From the NCBI GenBank assembly GCA_028293055.1, contig JAQGLD010000604.1, positions 1 to 5,434 on the forward strand: DNA of 5,434 nt, given 5' to 3'. The translations under genes were made by a program, and so were the position numbers. Shown one piece after another: positions 4,849 through 5,434 of the stretch. The DNA is from Alphaproteobacteria bacterium (GTDB lineage Bacteria; Pseudomonadota; Alphaproteobacteria; Sphingomonadales; Sphingomonadaceae). Position 1 is the stretch's first letter. Every line of letters starts with the position of its first letter. Below the pieces are notes generated by a model that saw nothing but the letters and a program-made list of their open reading frames with translations, did not search any database and was not told where the DNA came from.

Positions 4849-5434
4849 ACCGAATCCTGATCGCGACCGACCCGGCCGGCGGGGTCTGGCAATATAGTAT
4901 CGATCTCGCCCGCGGCCTCTCGCGACTCGGCATCGAGACCGTGCTCGCAGTCTTCGGCCCGGCCTTGCCCGAACGGCAGCGCGCCCTGGCCCTTCAGGTA
5001 CCGGGGCTCAGCCTCGTCGAAACCGGGCTCGACCGGCTCGCCGAGGGCGGCGAGGCGCGGGCCGGCGCTGCCCTCGCCAGGCTGGCGCACGATTGCGACG
5101 TCGATCTGATCCAGCTCAACGATCCGGCGCTGGCGGCGCAGACCGGTTTCGGCATGCCCGTCGTAATAGTCCATCATAGCTGCGCCGCGACCTGGTGGGA
5201 GGCGGTCAATGGAACCGTGCTTCCGAACGCTCTTGCGTGGCGGACCGAACTGGTTGCCGCCGGCCTCGAGGCCGCCGATGCGGTGGTGACTCCCACCGCC
5301 GCGTTCGGCGAGAGCGTGATGCAATGTTACGGCCTGGCCGAGATGCCGCGCACCGTTCATCACGGCCGGGTCCCGTTCCGCGGTCCGCACGCTGCCCAGC
5401 ATGATTTCGTGTTTACCGCCGGCAGGCTCTGGGA
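4845..5434 (+). CDS. GT4-family glycosyltransferase, N-terminal half (runs off right edge)
   Basis: Retaining GT-B glycosyltransferase that moves a sugar from a nucleotide sugar to an unknown acceptor on the cytosolic side. About 196 residues are visible, covering the N-terminal acceptor-side Rossmann domain. Seen: RILIATDPAGGVWQYSIDLARGL (3-25), the glycine-rich first loop typical of the family's DxxGGVWxY start; VVIVHHSCAATWW (106-118), where the His lies in the usual H-S segment; LEAADAVVTPTAAF (141-154); and FTAGRLW (190-196), which marks the linker into the donor-binding domain. The donor-site E-x7-E motif would lie outside the window. The start is the ATG at 4845 with GAGGG five bases upstream. 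It is divergent from the histidine phosphatase, with an ECF-like promoter candidate upstream. The donor and acceptor are unknown. Nearby inositol synthesis hints at inositol or an inositol lipid as acceptor, which is speculative. Confidence 0.5.
   Translation, partial: MNRILIATDPAGGVWQYSIDLARGLSRLGIETVLAVFGPALPERQRALALQVPGLSLVETGLDRLAEGGEARAGAALARLAHDCDVDLIQLNDPALAAQTGFGMPVVIVHHSCAATWWEAVNGTVLPNALAWRTELVAAGLEAADAVVTPTAAFGESVMQCYGLAEMPRTVHHGRVPFRGPHAAQHDFVFTAGRLW

Noticed and set aside
4524..5402. Long minus-strand frame whose stop overlaps the phosphatase GTG
   Set aside because: Most of it is antisense to the glycosyltransferase. The last ~70 codons (containing LFFKLIQPWIGRFVPD) look somewhat protein-like, but there is no ATG in the part outside the glycosyltransferase and no family match that I recognise, so the GTGA overlap is probably chance.

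Overview
The window is GC-rich, densely coding bacterial chromosome. Codons mostly end in G or C, -10-type A/T-rich promoters are scarce, and an intergenic CATTCC/GGAATG hairpin repeat is present. Together with the gene set (hut genes, a short Ino1, an alphaproteobacterial-looking histidine phosphatase) this suggests an alphaproteobacterium, most likely a sphingomonad. That assignment is an inference from style, not a database match.

Left part (1-2129): a histidine-utilisation locus. The N-terminal half of imidazolonepropionase (hutI) runs leftwards off the window edge. Divergent from it, an arginase-family formimidoylglutamase-like gene (hutG-like) runs rightwards and overlaps by ATGA a small flavin reductase (DIM6/NTAB type). 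HutI opens the imidazolone ring to give N-formimidoyl-L-glutamate. An arginase-type HutG would split that into glutamate and formamide, so the two genes are consecutive pathway steps. The flavin reductase is not a classical hut gene.

Centre (2130-3420): a REP/MITE-like hairpin repeat and a strong intrinsic terminator separate the convergent flavin reductase and myo-inositol-1-phosphate synthase (ino1, minus strand) genes. ino1 is complete and has every family motif I looked for. A GC hairpin lies in its presumed leader.

Right part (3421-5434): about 500 bases with no convincing gene (one weak small ORF), then a minus-strand histidine-phosphatase gene. A 317-base divergent spacer follows, and then the N-terminal half of a GT4 glycosyltransferase that runs off the right edge. 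The spacer holds two oppositely oriented GGAAC-N16-GGTTGG sequences, which resemble ECF-sigma (EcfG-type) promoters, and a possible 31-residue leader peptide whose stop overlaps the glycosyltransferase start. Inositol-phosphate synthase, a small-molecule phosphatase and a glycosyltransferase side by side suggest, as inference only, a pathway for an inositol-containing glycoconjugate or lipid. The phosphatase might act on inositol phosphate or on a sugar phosphate.

I see no tRNA, rRNA, CRISPR array, transposase or clear prophage gene. The most worthwhile leads are the paired ECF-like promoters, the overlapping leader peptide, the altered metal-ligand motif in the HutG-like protein and its tight coupling to a flavin reductase.
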